NCBI RefSeq assembly: GCF_002086485.1
Contig: NZ_MVHF01000004.1
Span: 186,001-250,000 of the forward strand
Direction of reading: 5' to 3'
DNA length: 64,000 nt
Source: Mycobacterium aquaticum
Lineage (GTDB): Bacteria > Actinomycetota > Actinomycetes > Mycobacteriales > Mycobacteriaceae
Part shown: positions 8,678 to 17,484 of the stretch, piece by piece
Position numbering within the stretch: position 1 is the first letter of the stretch
Layout: the number at the start of each line of letters is the position of its first letter
The notes under the pieces: generated by a model
Seen by the model: the letters and a program-made list of their open reading frames with translations, nothing else
Database searches by the model: none
Told to the model about the DNA's origin: nothing
Position numbers and translations under genes: made by a program

Positions 8678-8831
8678 GACTACGAATTTGCGGGATCACG
8701 TTGGTTGCGGTCGGAAACGGCCTGGTGGCTGCAATCGCGGCTGCTGCCATTTCGAAACCGAGATCACACGCCCGCTCTTAGACCTTCGGCAAGCCGGCTG
8801 GGCTCGCGCTCCGGACATCCGGTCCGCATGG

Positions 8832-9647
8832 TCAGTCGTCGAGGGTATCGTCGTCTCTGTCGGGGGTGTACTCGCCATATGGATCGGTGAACTCGTAGAG
8901 CACTGAACCGACGAGACGCTCGATCGAGATGGCTGTCGGGTCGGGTGCTGGTCGGCCCTCCGCGTGTGCGAGGCGTTCAGCGGCGATGAAAGCCAGCCGC
9001 ACGGCTTGAACGACGAGCACACGTCGCAATCCCTCGGACACCTCGCCCCGTTCCCGTGAGACTGCTGCGAGCCGCGAGATCGTCTCTGCACGCCGGGCGA
9101 TGCGAATATCCGGATGCTGGCGCTCTTCGCGCACCTCGTCGTCGATCAACGACCAACGAAGCGACGGTGGCATTACGACTGTGTCCGACACCGGTGGTAT
9201 CTTCTCGTTGAGGATCGCTTTAAACCGCGACTGTTCGATCGCGTTCAAGTAGGCGGTGTACTCGTGGGCGTCGAGGTTCTTTTTTGCTTCCTTGTCTTTC
9301 GCACTGACGTTCTCCAAGTCCCAGAGCGGCCACATTTCGGCGTCGGCCACCTCGAAGACGTCGAGGATACGCATTGCGACAGCATCGCTGCGTTGATTGG
9401 TTAAGTGCCGCCTGATACGGGTCCGGAGCTTCTCGTTGGTCTGGCCCACATAGATTGGCTCTCCGTCGTAGTCGTAGAAGGCATAGACGCCCCATTTTGC
9501 GTTAGACCACTTCCGGCCGCGGTCGTCCTTCTCCTCTAGGAACGCGCGCAGTCGCTTGCGAAATCCGCGGACGTCGGGTGCCGGCAACGAAGACTTGGCG
9601 GGCCTCTGAGGCTTCGGATTCGGAGACGCCGTACCCTTACTTGACAC
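8832..9647 (-). CDS. GIY-YIG nuclease, probable type II restriction endonuclease
   Basis: A 271-residue protein with a GIY-YIG catalytic domain. GVY is at residues 53-55 and YVG at 66-68 (GEPIYVGQT), followed by a basic helix (KLRTRIRRHL) and an ILNEKIPP segment that resembles the conserved Asn region. The remaining C-terminal ~120 residues are helical and unrecognised. The GTG start lies 11 bases inside the end of the cytosine methyltransferase gene, so the two are coupled. That pairing suggests a type II restriction-modification pair similar in plan to Eco29kI, whose nuclease is also GIY-YIG; the recognition sequence cannot be read from this. Alternatively it could be an accessory nuclease. 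Confidence 0.8.
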   Translation of the reverse strand: MSSKGTASPNPKPQRPAKSSLPAPDVRGFRKRLRAFLEEKDDRGRKWSNAKWGVYAFYDYDGEPIYVGQTNEKLRTRIRRHLTNQRSDAVAMRILDVFEVADAEMWPLWDLENVSAKDKEAKKNLDAHEYTAYLNAIEQSRFKAILNEKIPPVSDTVVMPPSLRWSLIDDEVREERQHPDIRIARRAETISRLAAVSRERGEVSEGLRRVLVVQAVRLAFIAAERLAHAEGRPAPDPTAISIERLVGSVLYEFTDPYGEYTPDRDDDTLDD

Positions 9648-10857
9648 TTAAGTGCTCGAAGTCGGTTGTGGGAGTACCGAGTTCTCCTCTTAGAAGAGGT
9701 ATAAGGTAATGAGTCCCGAGCCACTTTACGACCGGCACGGCGACCGCGTCACCGAATCCGAAGAGCGCCTGATTAGTGCCTGCGGTCCTCAGATTGTAGT
9801 CGGCTGCACCCATGAGCCTGGCGTACTCCAGCGGCGTCATCCAGCGTACTTGCAGGCGTTCGCCTCCTAGGCGGACGATCGCCTGCTTTGATGACCCGCC
9901 ACGCGCAGTCCGCAGGCAGCCCGAAATGTCGTCTGCGCGCACCTCCCACATGGGAATGCCTCCGCGGGTTCGTCTATATGCGGTCCGATACAAGATTTTT
10001 CGTGATCGCCGCAGCTCGTTGATCCGTTCGGTCTGCATAGGCGACAGAGACGAAGCGAAACGCGCCGTACGGTGGTCGTCCCACCACCGCTCATCCGCGT
10101 CTGGCATCTCCTCAATCAGTGACGACAAGCCACTAGTAAGAGGGGCCGGTGGCGCTGGCAAGCGGGCGCGGTGGGTCCGTAGCCTGGAATCTCCGTACAC
10201 CCACTGCAAGTACTCGGGCCGCAAGTCTGGATTTGATTCTGCGGAATCCTCCGGCGGGTTCAACGCCCCGATAACAAACATTCGCGGGCGCGATTGCGGG
10301 AGAAAGCGACGTGCGTCGATAGCAAGCACATCGACCGAATAGCCAAGCTGATTGAAGGCGGATATCGCCGCATAGAGGTCGTCTCCGCCGTGCGAGGTTG
10401 CCAGACCTGTGACATTCTCGAGTACTACGACAGGCGGGCGCTTATCATTCAAGTTCTCGAGCAATCGGATGAAGTGCCAAAACGTCCCCGACGCGGCACC
10501 AGCGAGCCCGGCGCGCGCGCCTGCCAGTGACAGGTCGGTGCACGGTGAAGAAGCCCAAGCCAGAGCAGCGTCAGTGGGCAGGTCCCATGCAGACACCGCG
10601 GCGATGTCGCCCAGCACAAACGTATGGCCTCGCTTCTCTCCGAAGTGGGCGAGATACATCTGTTGTTTGCTGGGCTCGTAATCGTTGGCCCAACTCGCCG
10701 CAAACCCGGCTCCTTCAAGTCCAATCCTTGCCAGGCCGATGCCAGCAAAGAACTCGATCATCTTCGGCTTGCCGCGTGTCTTCGCGGTGCTGATCGCCGT
10801 CACGCTACCCACGCGGTCACAGTATCTGTTGGTCCCGACATCGTCCGGGAGGCTCAC
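9637..10857 (-). CDS. DNA (cytosine-5) methyltransferase
   Basis: Standard C5 motifs are present in order: SAM-binding EFFAGIGLARIGLE (residues 35-48), catalytic SSPC (103-106), ENV (147-149), QSRPR (188-192), a variable target-recognition region, and a C-terminal motif X region with NQALFGFGDAV. The modification partner of the overlapping GIY-YIG gene. The start is uncertain: the longest frame begins at GTG 10857, but a TATATA box touches that position, and GTG 10812, GTG 10803 or ATG 10761 (just before the SAM-binding motif) would also give a complete enzyme. It reads divergently from vsr. Confidence 0.93.
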   Translation of the reverse strand: MSLPDDVGTNRYCDRVGSVTAISTAKTRGKPKMIEFFAGIGLARIGLEGAGFAASWANDYEPSKQQMYLAHFGEKRGHTFVLGDIAAVSAWDLPTDAALAWASSPCTDLSLAGARAGLAGAASGTFWHFIRLLENLNDKRPPVVVLENVTGLATSHGGDDLYAAISAFNQLGYSVDVLAIDARRFLPQSRPRMFVIGALNPPEDSAESNPDLRPEYLQWVYGDSRLRTHRARLPAPPAPLTSGLSSLIEEMPDADERWWDDHRTARFASSLSPMQTERINELRRSRKILYRTAYRRTRGGIPMWEVRADDISGCLRTARGGSSKQAIVRLGGERLQVRWMTPLEYARLMGAADYNLRTAGTNQALFGFGDAVAVPVVKWLGTHYLIPLLRGELGTPTTDFEHLSVK

Positions 10858-10876
10858 CTATATATACCGTGGTGAG
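10858..10876. promoter_or_regulatory. Divergent promoter between methyltransferase and vsr
   Basis: A TATATA sequence (10860-10865), which reads as a -10 element on both strands, lies in the only gap between the two divergent genes. Initiation to the right would give a nearly leaderless vsr transcript; initiation to the left would favour one of the internal methyltransferase starts. No clear -35 is seen. Confidence 0.45.
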
Positions 10877-11305
10877 GTGCCAGAGTCATGGGCGTCAAGT
10901 GACCACGCGAGGACGGCCATGCGCGCCAATAAATCACGCGATACGACACCTGAACTGGCGATCCGGCGGTTCCTGCACGCCGCGGGGCTGCGATATCGGG
11001 TTAACGCCCGGCCGATTCCACAGTTGCGGCGGACTGCAGATGTTGTATTCACGAGGCGACGGGTTGCCGTATTCATAGACGGTTGTTTTTGGCACGGATG
11101 TCCGGAGCACCATCGACTGCCAACGGCGAACTCCGAGTACTGGATGGCCAAAGTGCAACGCAATAGCGCCCGGGATAAGGACACGGATGCGAAGCTTCGT
11201 GACGCTGGATGGGTCGTCTTGCGCTACTGGGCGCACGAAGACCCCCAAATCGTCGCTGACGAGATCCGACAAACCGTGTTGGCAGCGTGTCAGATCAGGA
11301 ACTAG
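10877..11305 (+). CDS. vsr: Very short patch repair (Vsr) endonuclease
   Basis: A 142-residue Vsr protein. Family landmarks: RTAMRANKSRDTTPELAIRR at the N-terminus, the metal-site Asp in RRTADVVFTRRRVAVFIDGC, then FWHGCPEHH carrying zinc and catalytic His residues, and NSARDKDTDAKLRDAGWVVLRYW. Vsr nicks 5' of T in T:G mismatches created by deamination of 5-methylcytosine, so it guards the site methylated by the divergent C5 methyltransferase. GTG 10877 aligns best with other Vsr N-termini; ATG 10919 would remove the first helix. The frame is open further upstream, but that part overlaps the methyltransferase. Confidence 0.92.
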   Translation: MPESWASSDHARTAMRANKSRDTTPELAIRRFLHAAGLRYRVNARPIPQLRRTADVVFTRRRVAVFIDGCFWHGCPEHHRLPTANSEYWMAKVQRNSARDKDTDAKLRDAGWVVLRYWAHEDPQIVADEIRQTVLAACQIRN

Positions 11306-12224
11306 CCGCCGGGTTGTCATACATCTGCGACGGCCATCTGTATATGACAGCGTTCCAGCAGGCCACGGCCGACGACCCGCGGCCGGCAAAGTCGATGCTG
11401 CCCCAAAGTTCGCGGATTTCAGGAGCTACGGCAAACGGAAAGCCTAAAACATGCACTGTTTCATTCGCGCCATCGGCGACGCCGAACAGTCGCTTGCAGC
11501 CTGTAGCCGTGCGGCGACGAATCGACAGTTACCACTTCGAACAGAAGTGGATGGGCGGTCGGCCAAGTTTCGTCGTAGGCCTCAAAGAACGGTGCGCATG
11601 CCGGTCGGAATGAACACGATCCACAGACTGCTGCGGCCGGACTGGCAAGAGAGCTGTCGAGTTCTCCGAGCATAGAATCGTTCACTCTGTCAAGAACGGA
11701 CAGCGCGCTGTCAAGAACGGGCAGCGCGCGGTCACGTACCTGTTGGACCTCGTCGGCGTCGACGGCTATCGAATGCCTGGTCCCTTCTACAGTTTCGATC
11801 GCAGCATGGCTTGGGAACTCACCAATTTCCGATTCGACAAGCCCGCTGTCCACGCCTTTTGCATACGGACTTTCCAGAGCGACCATCCTGGCCATGTCTC
11901 TGGCGATGGCGGCAACGCCGGTGCCCATGCCTTCCGAAGCGCCGACATCGATTCTGCGACGGCTGCGTCCCACGCATTATCAAACTCGCCAGGCCTGATA
12001 CGCGATGCCGAACTTGCCTCGCCCAGCTGCCGAGTTACCTCGTGTATCGCCTCACCGAGGGCGTTCGCCGGCGACGGGCGGTTCAGCGACGAAACTTCAG
12101 GATCCCGACTGTATCCGAGACGCCAAAGGCAATTTTCACCTTGGTTGAGCTGCGTCGGTGTGATGAACTTAATCGGTGTTGGACGCGGCTGCCGCGATCG
12201 CACAGTCATTGAAGATGACGCCAA
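11295..12224 (-). pseudogene. Decayed PD-(D/E)XK (RecB/Cas4-like) nuclease, third gene of the helicase operon
   Basis: The gene starts 19 bases inside the helicase 3' end. The N-terminal ~125 codons are in one frame (LNQGENCLWRLGYSRDPEV, GEAIHEVTRQLG, PGWSLWKVRMQ: the helical part with the motif-I His). A second frame, running from about 11880 to about 11510, holds a typical C-terminal cysteine cluster CGSCSFRPAC. The first frame then returns (FGVADGANETVHVLGFPF, then AVACWNAVIYRW) and ends at TGA 11297-11295. So there are two frameshifts. The G-x-D...D-x-K core that should lie between the first two parts is absent, so ~80-90 codons appear deleted. The 3' end overlaps vsr by 11 bases. Inactive as a nuclease as far as can be read. 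Confidence 0.75.
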
Positions 12225-15200
12225 ACCACCAGCGGATTCATTCGAAACGCCCGAATGTCCTCCAGCACCACACTGCGGAATCTCTCCGTAGCCGCCTCGT
12301 AGGCCGCCGCTTGGGTGTCGGTGAAGAACTCTGGATCAGCCCGCCACAGAGGGTGAATGAGCATCACGCAGCGTTCGTTTCGTGTGATCAACGGGATATC
12401 GTCGATATGCTCGGTCCGAGATCCGCTCAGGGCTTGCGCGGCCACATCCATCCAGATTCCGGTGCTTGGGAGCGATCGGCTTACGGTCATCTCCACACCT
12501 GCGGCGAGCTCGAGCATGTCCAGCGCGAGGCGCCAGTCCAGCAGCGCATGTTGGCGAGCATTGTCGTACGAGCGAAGGCAGTCGGGACACGATGTGTCAC
12601 AACGATCCTTGTGCTCTTGAGCATCCCATTGCAGGCGCAGGTCGTCGAGGGTGCTGTCCAACATAGTCTCGAATTGATCGGCCTGACCGAGCTCGACAGC
12701 GTATCCCGCACCGTTAGCGGCAGTGTCAGCAAGGTAGATGGCTGCGGCCACTTGTGCTTTCGTGTCTGGCTCCTCGGCACCAAACAGCGGTAATCGCAGC
12801 GGCGTTAGTCCGGTTGTCAACTCTGATGGGTCGAGATCGAGATGAACCTCCGCGCCGCGGCGGAGTGTCTCGGCTAGAGAGGTGTAGGCAGCCCGACCGG
12901 AAGGTTGGTCATATAACGCAACAGCGCCTGTTCTCACGTCAAGTCGTCGCGGCGTCACCAACAGCGCATCTGTCACGCGGATCTCGCCGATTACAACAAG
13001 GTTTGAGGCTCCGCCGGCCCCCGGCTCGGCGAGGACCGTCCCGTTCGGTTGGTGAGTGAGTTGATAGCCGCGGCCCATGCTGTCGTTAATTGAAACCAAT
13101 TGACTTTGCGAATACAGGTCGAGATCCACCCGACGAACCTCTGCGTGGTCTGTCGGGAAGACGTTGAGCGTTAGTGCTGGGCTTCCAGCACCCCGCAGGA
13201 CATCGACGTCATCTGCGAAAGGCCGAGCGCTGTAGTCGGTCCTGAATCCTCTCGGTTCATAAAGCGAAACATGCTCGAGGGTTTCATGGCACGCGCCACA
13301 TAGCGCTTTGGGATTAAGCTCAGTACGACCGCATTTAGGGCAACGACCGACTGCATGCGCACTTCCTAGCGGGTCGACCGGCTCGACGAACTTGCCTTTG
13401 GGCACGTACGCAGCGAAGCCGGCAGCCTTGTGCACTAGGCCGTCTTTTACGACCTGCGCACCGGGGGCGAAAGAACTGATTGCGATGTCGAGCGATCGGT
13501 CGCTGACGACATCATCCTCCATCGCTTTGCGTGTTTTGACGTCCGAGTGCCAGAGACTGCGCACGCGCGTAGGGAATCCGAACATCGGCAATACACCATG
13601 TCGGGCGAGCGCCTCGCTGAGCTCAGTCTCGGTTGATTCGGATTCACGTTTCACGACATCATCGATCTCGTCGATTAGTGAAGACTGCACCCATGCCTTG
13701 ATCTCGTTGACGTCTGTTGGATTCAGAGGCGTATACGTAGCGAGGCGGTCCACGACATCGCTGACAAGCCCTGAACTATCGAGCCACGAACTGACTTTCG
13801 ATCGGAGGACTGGCCACCCGTCAAGCTGGCCAAATGTCCCGTGGTTGCTCTTTGGTGTCCAATCGGGGGCCGGTCGAATGCTTGAAAACGCCTCATAGAG
13901 GCACTCGCTGGCTGCCACTCGTTGAACAATCCGCTTGCGAGCGAGGTCGAGAAAGGGCTGTGGCGGATTATCCCCGGTGATTCTGTCGGGTCGATTGAAG
14001 TAGTACTCATCATGAGTGCGATCGCGACATACAGTCACTGCGAAGCTCAGTGCTTGGCCTGATCGTCCAGCTCGACCGACGCGCTGTTGATAGTTAAAAC
14101 GCTGTGGAGGCACATTGGCCATCATTGTTGACCGGAGCGAACCGATGTCAACTCCGACTTCCATTGTTGTTGTGACGCTCAAAACATCGAGCTCATCAGC
14201 GAGCTCGTTCTCGGACTGCGTGAATGCGCCCTTGAACCATCGTTGCCGATCACGCTGCGTAGTAAGGGGTTTCGTCTGGCCAGTCAGCTCGGCGATCGCC
14301 AATCGCCTTGGCGGCTGATGGGCGAGCCAGGCGTAGTAGTCGCGGTCCTCAGGACCATCGATCTTGATCTCGACAAGCGTATGGCCAAAGCACTGCCGGT
14401 TGGCGCATACACCGAGGCTCTCTTGAAGGTGAATGAAGTTGCAGCGGGTGCAGCGCCACGCCTTCGTGCCCGCAGGTTCGAGGACCAACGTCGAGTCGGC
14501 GGAACTCGTCTTGAGCAGCCAGCCGGCGATGGCGCGACTTATGACTGGCTGCGCCACAATTGCTTCAAGCTGGTTGATGAGGCTGTCAGCATCCACTTTG
14601 AGTCTCGTGGCGACGGATTCGACGTACTTACGGATGGGTGGCGGTGTTATTGCCTCCGCGTGCACGCCGCCGCGGTCGCTGTTTTCCGTTCTGCCGAGGA
14701 GGCCGAGTATGCGGATGACACTGGACAGCAGTTGAGCCTGTTGTTGGTTATCTAGAGGGCCCTTTACAGACGTTGTGCCGTCGACTGAAATGTGTGCAAT
14801 AGCAACGGACTCGAGGTCGCGACGGGCTCGGTCAAACGCGGCTTCGATGACAGACTTTCTCAATTCATCCTTCAGCTTCGCCTGCCCCTGCTGGATCGGC
14901 GGCTCAGGCCATAACCCTGGCTTGGGCGGCGTGAAGGCGCGGTACCACGGATTCCCACCCCGGATCCCGCCCTCTAGATACTGGTTGTAAGGGTTCGACC
15001 CGCCGGGGTTGGCCCCGAGGGAAACGAAGACCCGGGTGACTCGTTCGCAAAGCTCATTGAAGGTGACGCTGCCTGAGTCGCAGAGATCTGCTAAAGCCTT
15101 TGCCAGAGCCTCTTTTTCGGATTCGTCAATACGCATCCCGCTCTTCTGCTTGAACCGCGCAAGGCCGGCTTCAGCGAATCCGTGCTCCACATGAGTGCCT

Positions 15201-17473
15201 GCGGTGATAAGCGAGTCCAGAGCTGCGTATGGGTCCGGGCCGGCGCCAATTTCTTGGCGGACGACCTGCCGGACCAAGTCGCGATGATGGTTGCGGGCTA
15301 CGCCAGCCGCCGTTCGTGCGGCATCATCTCGACTGTCGGTGAAGACAATGGTCTTTGCGTCCGTGACAGACTGGCGGCCTTCTCGTCCAGCGCCGAGGCT
15401 ACGAATCAGCTGCGAAAGGTACAGCTGAATCGCCGCGGTAGGGCCGCCGGCATGACCTCGTACGGGTGAGAAGAGCTCCCCCGCCCTGTAGTTCGACTGA
15501 TGCCGGGAGACAAACTCACACGCCGGACAGCGGTCGGGCAGCGCCGGTATGCGGTCTTCGGGCGAAGCGCCGCCGACTAAAAGACTCAACCCTGTCGGCT
15601 TTGGCGAATTCACTTCGGCGAGACCTAGACCAGGATTCCACCGAGTCGGAACAAACGCGAGTCGCAGGCCGGCCTTACTCCATGAGTTGAGTGCACCTGG
15701 CATGAATCCCGGGCGGTACCAAACGAATTCAGCGGTTGACCTCAGAAATACGAGCTTGCCACCCTGGCCTTCGTTGACCGGTGCTGGGGCAAGGAGAACT
15801 TCGTTGCCGTCGGCACTCCTGTCGACAACAAACCCTCCTAAGCTGATATCTCCGCATTCGTAGCAGTAGAGGACTTCAAGTACCCTTGACCCGCACGAGG
15901 TGCAGGTGCTTAACGGGGTGTTGTAGAGCCTTCCTATCTGGCGGTTCTCGGCTGAGGCGGTGACCCCGCCACACTGTGGGTTAGTACAAGCCCACAATCC
16001 CCGAGGGTTCCGCACAAATATGTGCCCCCGTAGAGGGATCGATGATGATGTCGGTGTGCTCTCAGCCAGTTGCTGCAGTACATTTGCGAACAACTCTTGG
16101 CGGTCGTCAGCTTCGGGGAACATGCGGTCCGCGATGACATCGGTAGCTGTCGCGCGTATCCGATGTTCTACGGGATCCTCGCATGCTGCCGCAATGGCGT
16201 GCGATGCAGATTCAAGGTCAATCGAACCGGCACGGGCTCGGCCTGGATCTACCGGGCCCGCATTGTTCAATGCTAGTTGCCTGCCCGGCTCGATAGCGAA
16301 TGAACTGCGGTCGACGCCGAAGAATTGTTCGAGAAAGTCGAGGCCGCTCGTCGTCTCTGTGAGTGACGCCGACGTTGCGATCACCCGAAGTTGGGGGCTG
16401 TCTGGCGACAGCCCGAGCCGCCTCAGTAACGCGCGAATGATCATCGCGACTTCGCTACCCTGTGTTCCCCGGTACAGGTGGAGTTCATCGACGACCAGCG
16501 TGAAGACATGGTCCTGTCCGCAGGCTAGCCAGGTTGCGGTCTGCTTGAACATCGAGTCCTCGAAGTGACGCATCATCATCGTGTTCAGCATCGAGTAGTT
16601 TGTGACCAGAACATCGGGCGCGTGCGCGATCATGTCCCAGCGAGTGACCATCTCGCCGCCTCGCGGATCGGTGAACTGGCTCAGGTCGATTTCGGGACGC
16701 CCACCTTGTTTGGAGTACACAAGATCTGCGTACTCTCGCTCATATCTGCGCAGTTGAGCGGCCACCTCGCGCGCTGCCGCCTTCGATACTGGTCGGTTCC
16801 GGGAGCCGACGCTGCTCCCGGTATAGCGCCCAAACCAGATTGGGCGTTCAGGCATGACTTCGCGTAGTTCTCGAACTGCGCGGCGCAATCGGGTCATTTG
16901 GTCTTCGACGAGCGCGTTCGTGGGGTACAGGATGAGCCCGCGGACGGCCGGGTGCCGGCTTTCAGGGTGGCGCATCGGCTGCCAACCTGATGCATCTGAC
17001 TCCCACCACCAATGTGCCTGGTGTTGGGGCCGCCAAGTGATTGCCTCGTTGACGATGCGAAGCAACAGTGGTAACAAGAAGGCTTCTGTCTTGCCAGAAC
17101 CGGTGCCAGATGTGATAACTACGTTCCGGCCAGGTTCCGTCCCTGGCCTGAAATGGTGCCGAACTGATTGCGCCTGATGCTCGCGAAGCCTCAGCTGGTC
17201 AACCGGTGCGAATGGAAGTAATGCCTCACCTACGGCTCGGGCCGCTGCTTCTCTCACGCCTGCTCTTGTTGTGACGTCAAGTAACAATTCCGAGTTCTCG
17301 TAGGGAATCACGGGCTCGACCATAATCTTGCCGATCAAGGCGTCATCTTGCTCGAGTAGCGCTCTACGTTCCCGCATCACCGATTCGTCGTTCAGCCAGA
17401 ACGCTGTGTCGAAATAGCGAATATATGCGTCGCGGAGGCCGCGTGCGAGTGAGATTGGGGTGATCTGTGGCAT
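12206..17473 (-). CDS. DruE-like DEAD/DEAH helicase with DUF1998 domain (Druantia-type)
   Basis: A 1755-residue protein. Walker A TSGTGSGKT is at residues 121-129, the DEAD-box equivalent DELH at 329-332, and motif III as ATSAS. The second RecA domain has VVDIG-like EVGVDIG and motif VI QQRVGRAGRSG. Between and after these are cysteine pairs that look like zinc ribbons (CTNPQC, CTSC, CYEC; later CTRC, CANRQC; then CPKC, CGAC). The C-terminal DUF1998 region ends in CDTSCPDCLRSYDN. Size and domain order match DruE, the large helicase of Druantia anti-phage systems. It lies 11 bases after the 1053-residue gene and overlaps the nuclease remnant, so it is the middle gene of one operon. Base composition is lower in GC than the core genes. 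Confidence 0.85.
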   Translation of the reverse strand: MPQITPISLARGLRDAYIRYFDTAFWLNDESVMRERRALLEQDDALIGKIMVEPVIPYENSELLLDVTTRAGVREAAARAVGEALLPFAPVDQLRLREHQAQSVRHHFRPGTEPGRNVVITSGTGSGKTEAFLLPLLLRIVNEAITWRPQHQAHWWWESDASGWQPMRHPESRHPAVRGLILYPTNALVEDQMTRLRRAVRELREVMPERPIWFGRYTGSSVGSRNRPVSKAAAREVAAQLRRYEREYADLVYSKQGGRPEIDLSQFTDPRGGEMVTRWDMIAHAPDVLVTNYSMLNTMMMRHFEDSMFKQTATWLACGQDHVFTLVVDELHLYRGTQGSEVAMIIRALLRRLGLSPDSPQLRVIATSASLTETTSGLDFLEQFFGVDRSSFAIEPGRQLALNNAGPVDPGRARAGSIDLESASHAIAAACEDPVEHRIRATATDVIADRMFPEADDRQELFANVLQQLAESTPTSSSIPLRGHIFVRNPRGLWACTNPQCGGVTASAENRQIGRLYNTPLSTCTSCGSRVLEVLYCYECGDISLGGFVVDRSADGNEVLLAPAPVNEGQGGKLVFLRSTAEFVWYRPGFMPGALNSWSKAGLRLAFVPTRWNPGLGLAEVNSPKPTGLSLLVGGASPEDRIPALPDRCPACEFVSRHQSNYRAGELFSPVRGHAGGPTAAIQLYLSQLIRSLGAGREGRQSVTDAKTIVFTDSRDDAARTAAGVARNHHRDLVRQVVRQEIGAGPDPYAALDSLITAGTHVEHGFAEAGLARFKQKSGMRIDESEKEALAKALADLCDSGSVTFNELCERVTRVFVSLGANPGGSNPYNQYLEGGIRGGNPWYRAFTPPKPGLWPEPPIQQGQAKLKDELRKSVIEAAFDRARRDLESVAIAHISVDGTTSVKGPLDNQQQAQLLSSVIRILGLLGRTENSDRGGVHAEAITPPPIRKYVESVATRLKVDADSLINQLEAIVAQPVISRAIAGWLLKTSSADSTLVLEPAGTKAWRCTRCNFIHLQESLGVCANRQCFGHTLVEIKIDGPEDRDYYAWLAHQPPRRLAIAELTGQTKPLTTQRDRQRWFKGAFTQSENELADELDVLSVTTTMEVGVDIGSLRSTMMANVPPQRFNYQQRVGRAGRSGQALSFAVTVCRDRTHDEYYFNRPDRITGDNPPQPFLDLARKRIVQRVAASECLYEAFSSIRPAPDWTPKSNHGTFGQLDGWPVLRSKVSSWLDSSGLVSDVVDRLATYTPLNPTDVNEIKAWVQSSLIDEIDDVVKRESESTETELSEALARHGVLPMFGFPTRVRSLWHSDVKTRKAMEDDVVSDRSLDIAISSFAPGAQVVKDGLVHKAAGFAAYVPKGKFVEPVDPLGSAHAVGRCPKCGRTELNPKALCGACHETLEHVSLYEPRGFRTDYSARPFADDVDVLRGAGSPALTLNVFPTDHAEVRRVDLDLYSQSQLVSINDSMGRGYQLTHQPNGTVLAEPGAGGASNLVVIGEIRVTDALLVTPRRLDVRTGAVALYDQPSGRAAYTSLAETLRRGAEVHLDLDPSELTTGLTPLRLPLFGAEEPDTKAQVAAAIYLADTAANGAGYAVELGQADQFETMLDSTLDDLRLQWDAQEHKDRCDTSCPDCLRSYDNARQHALLDWRLALDMLELAAGVEMTVSRSLPSTGIWMDVAAQALSGSRTEHIDDIPLITRNERCVMLIHPLWRADPEFFTDTQAAAYEAATERFRSVVLEDIRAFRMNPLVVWRHLQ

Positions 17474-17484
17474 TGGGTGCGGTC

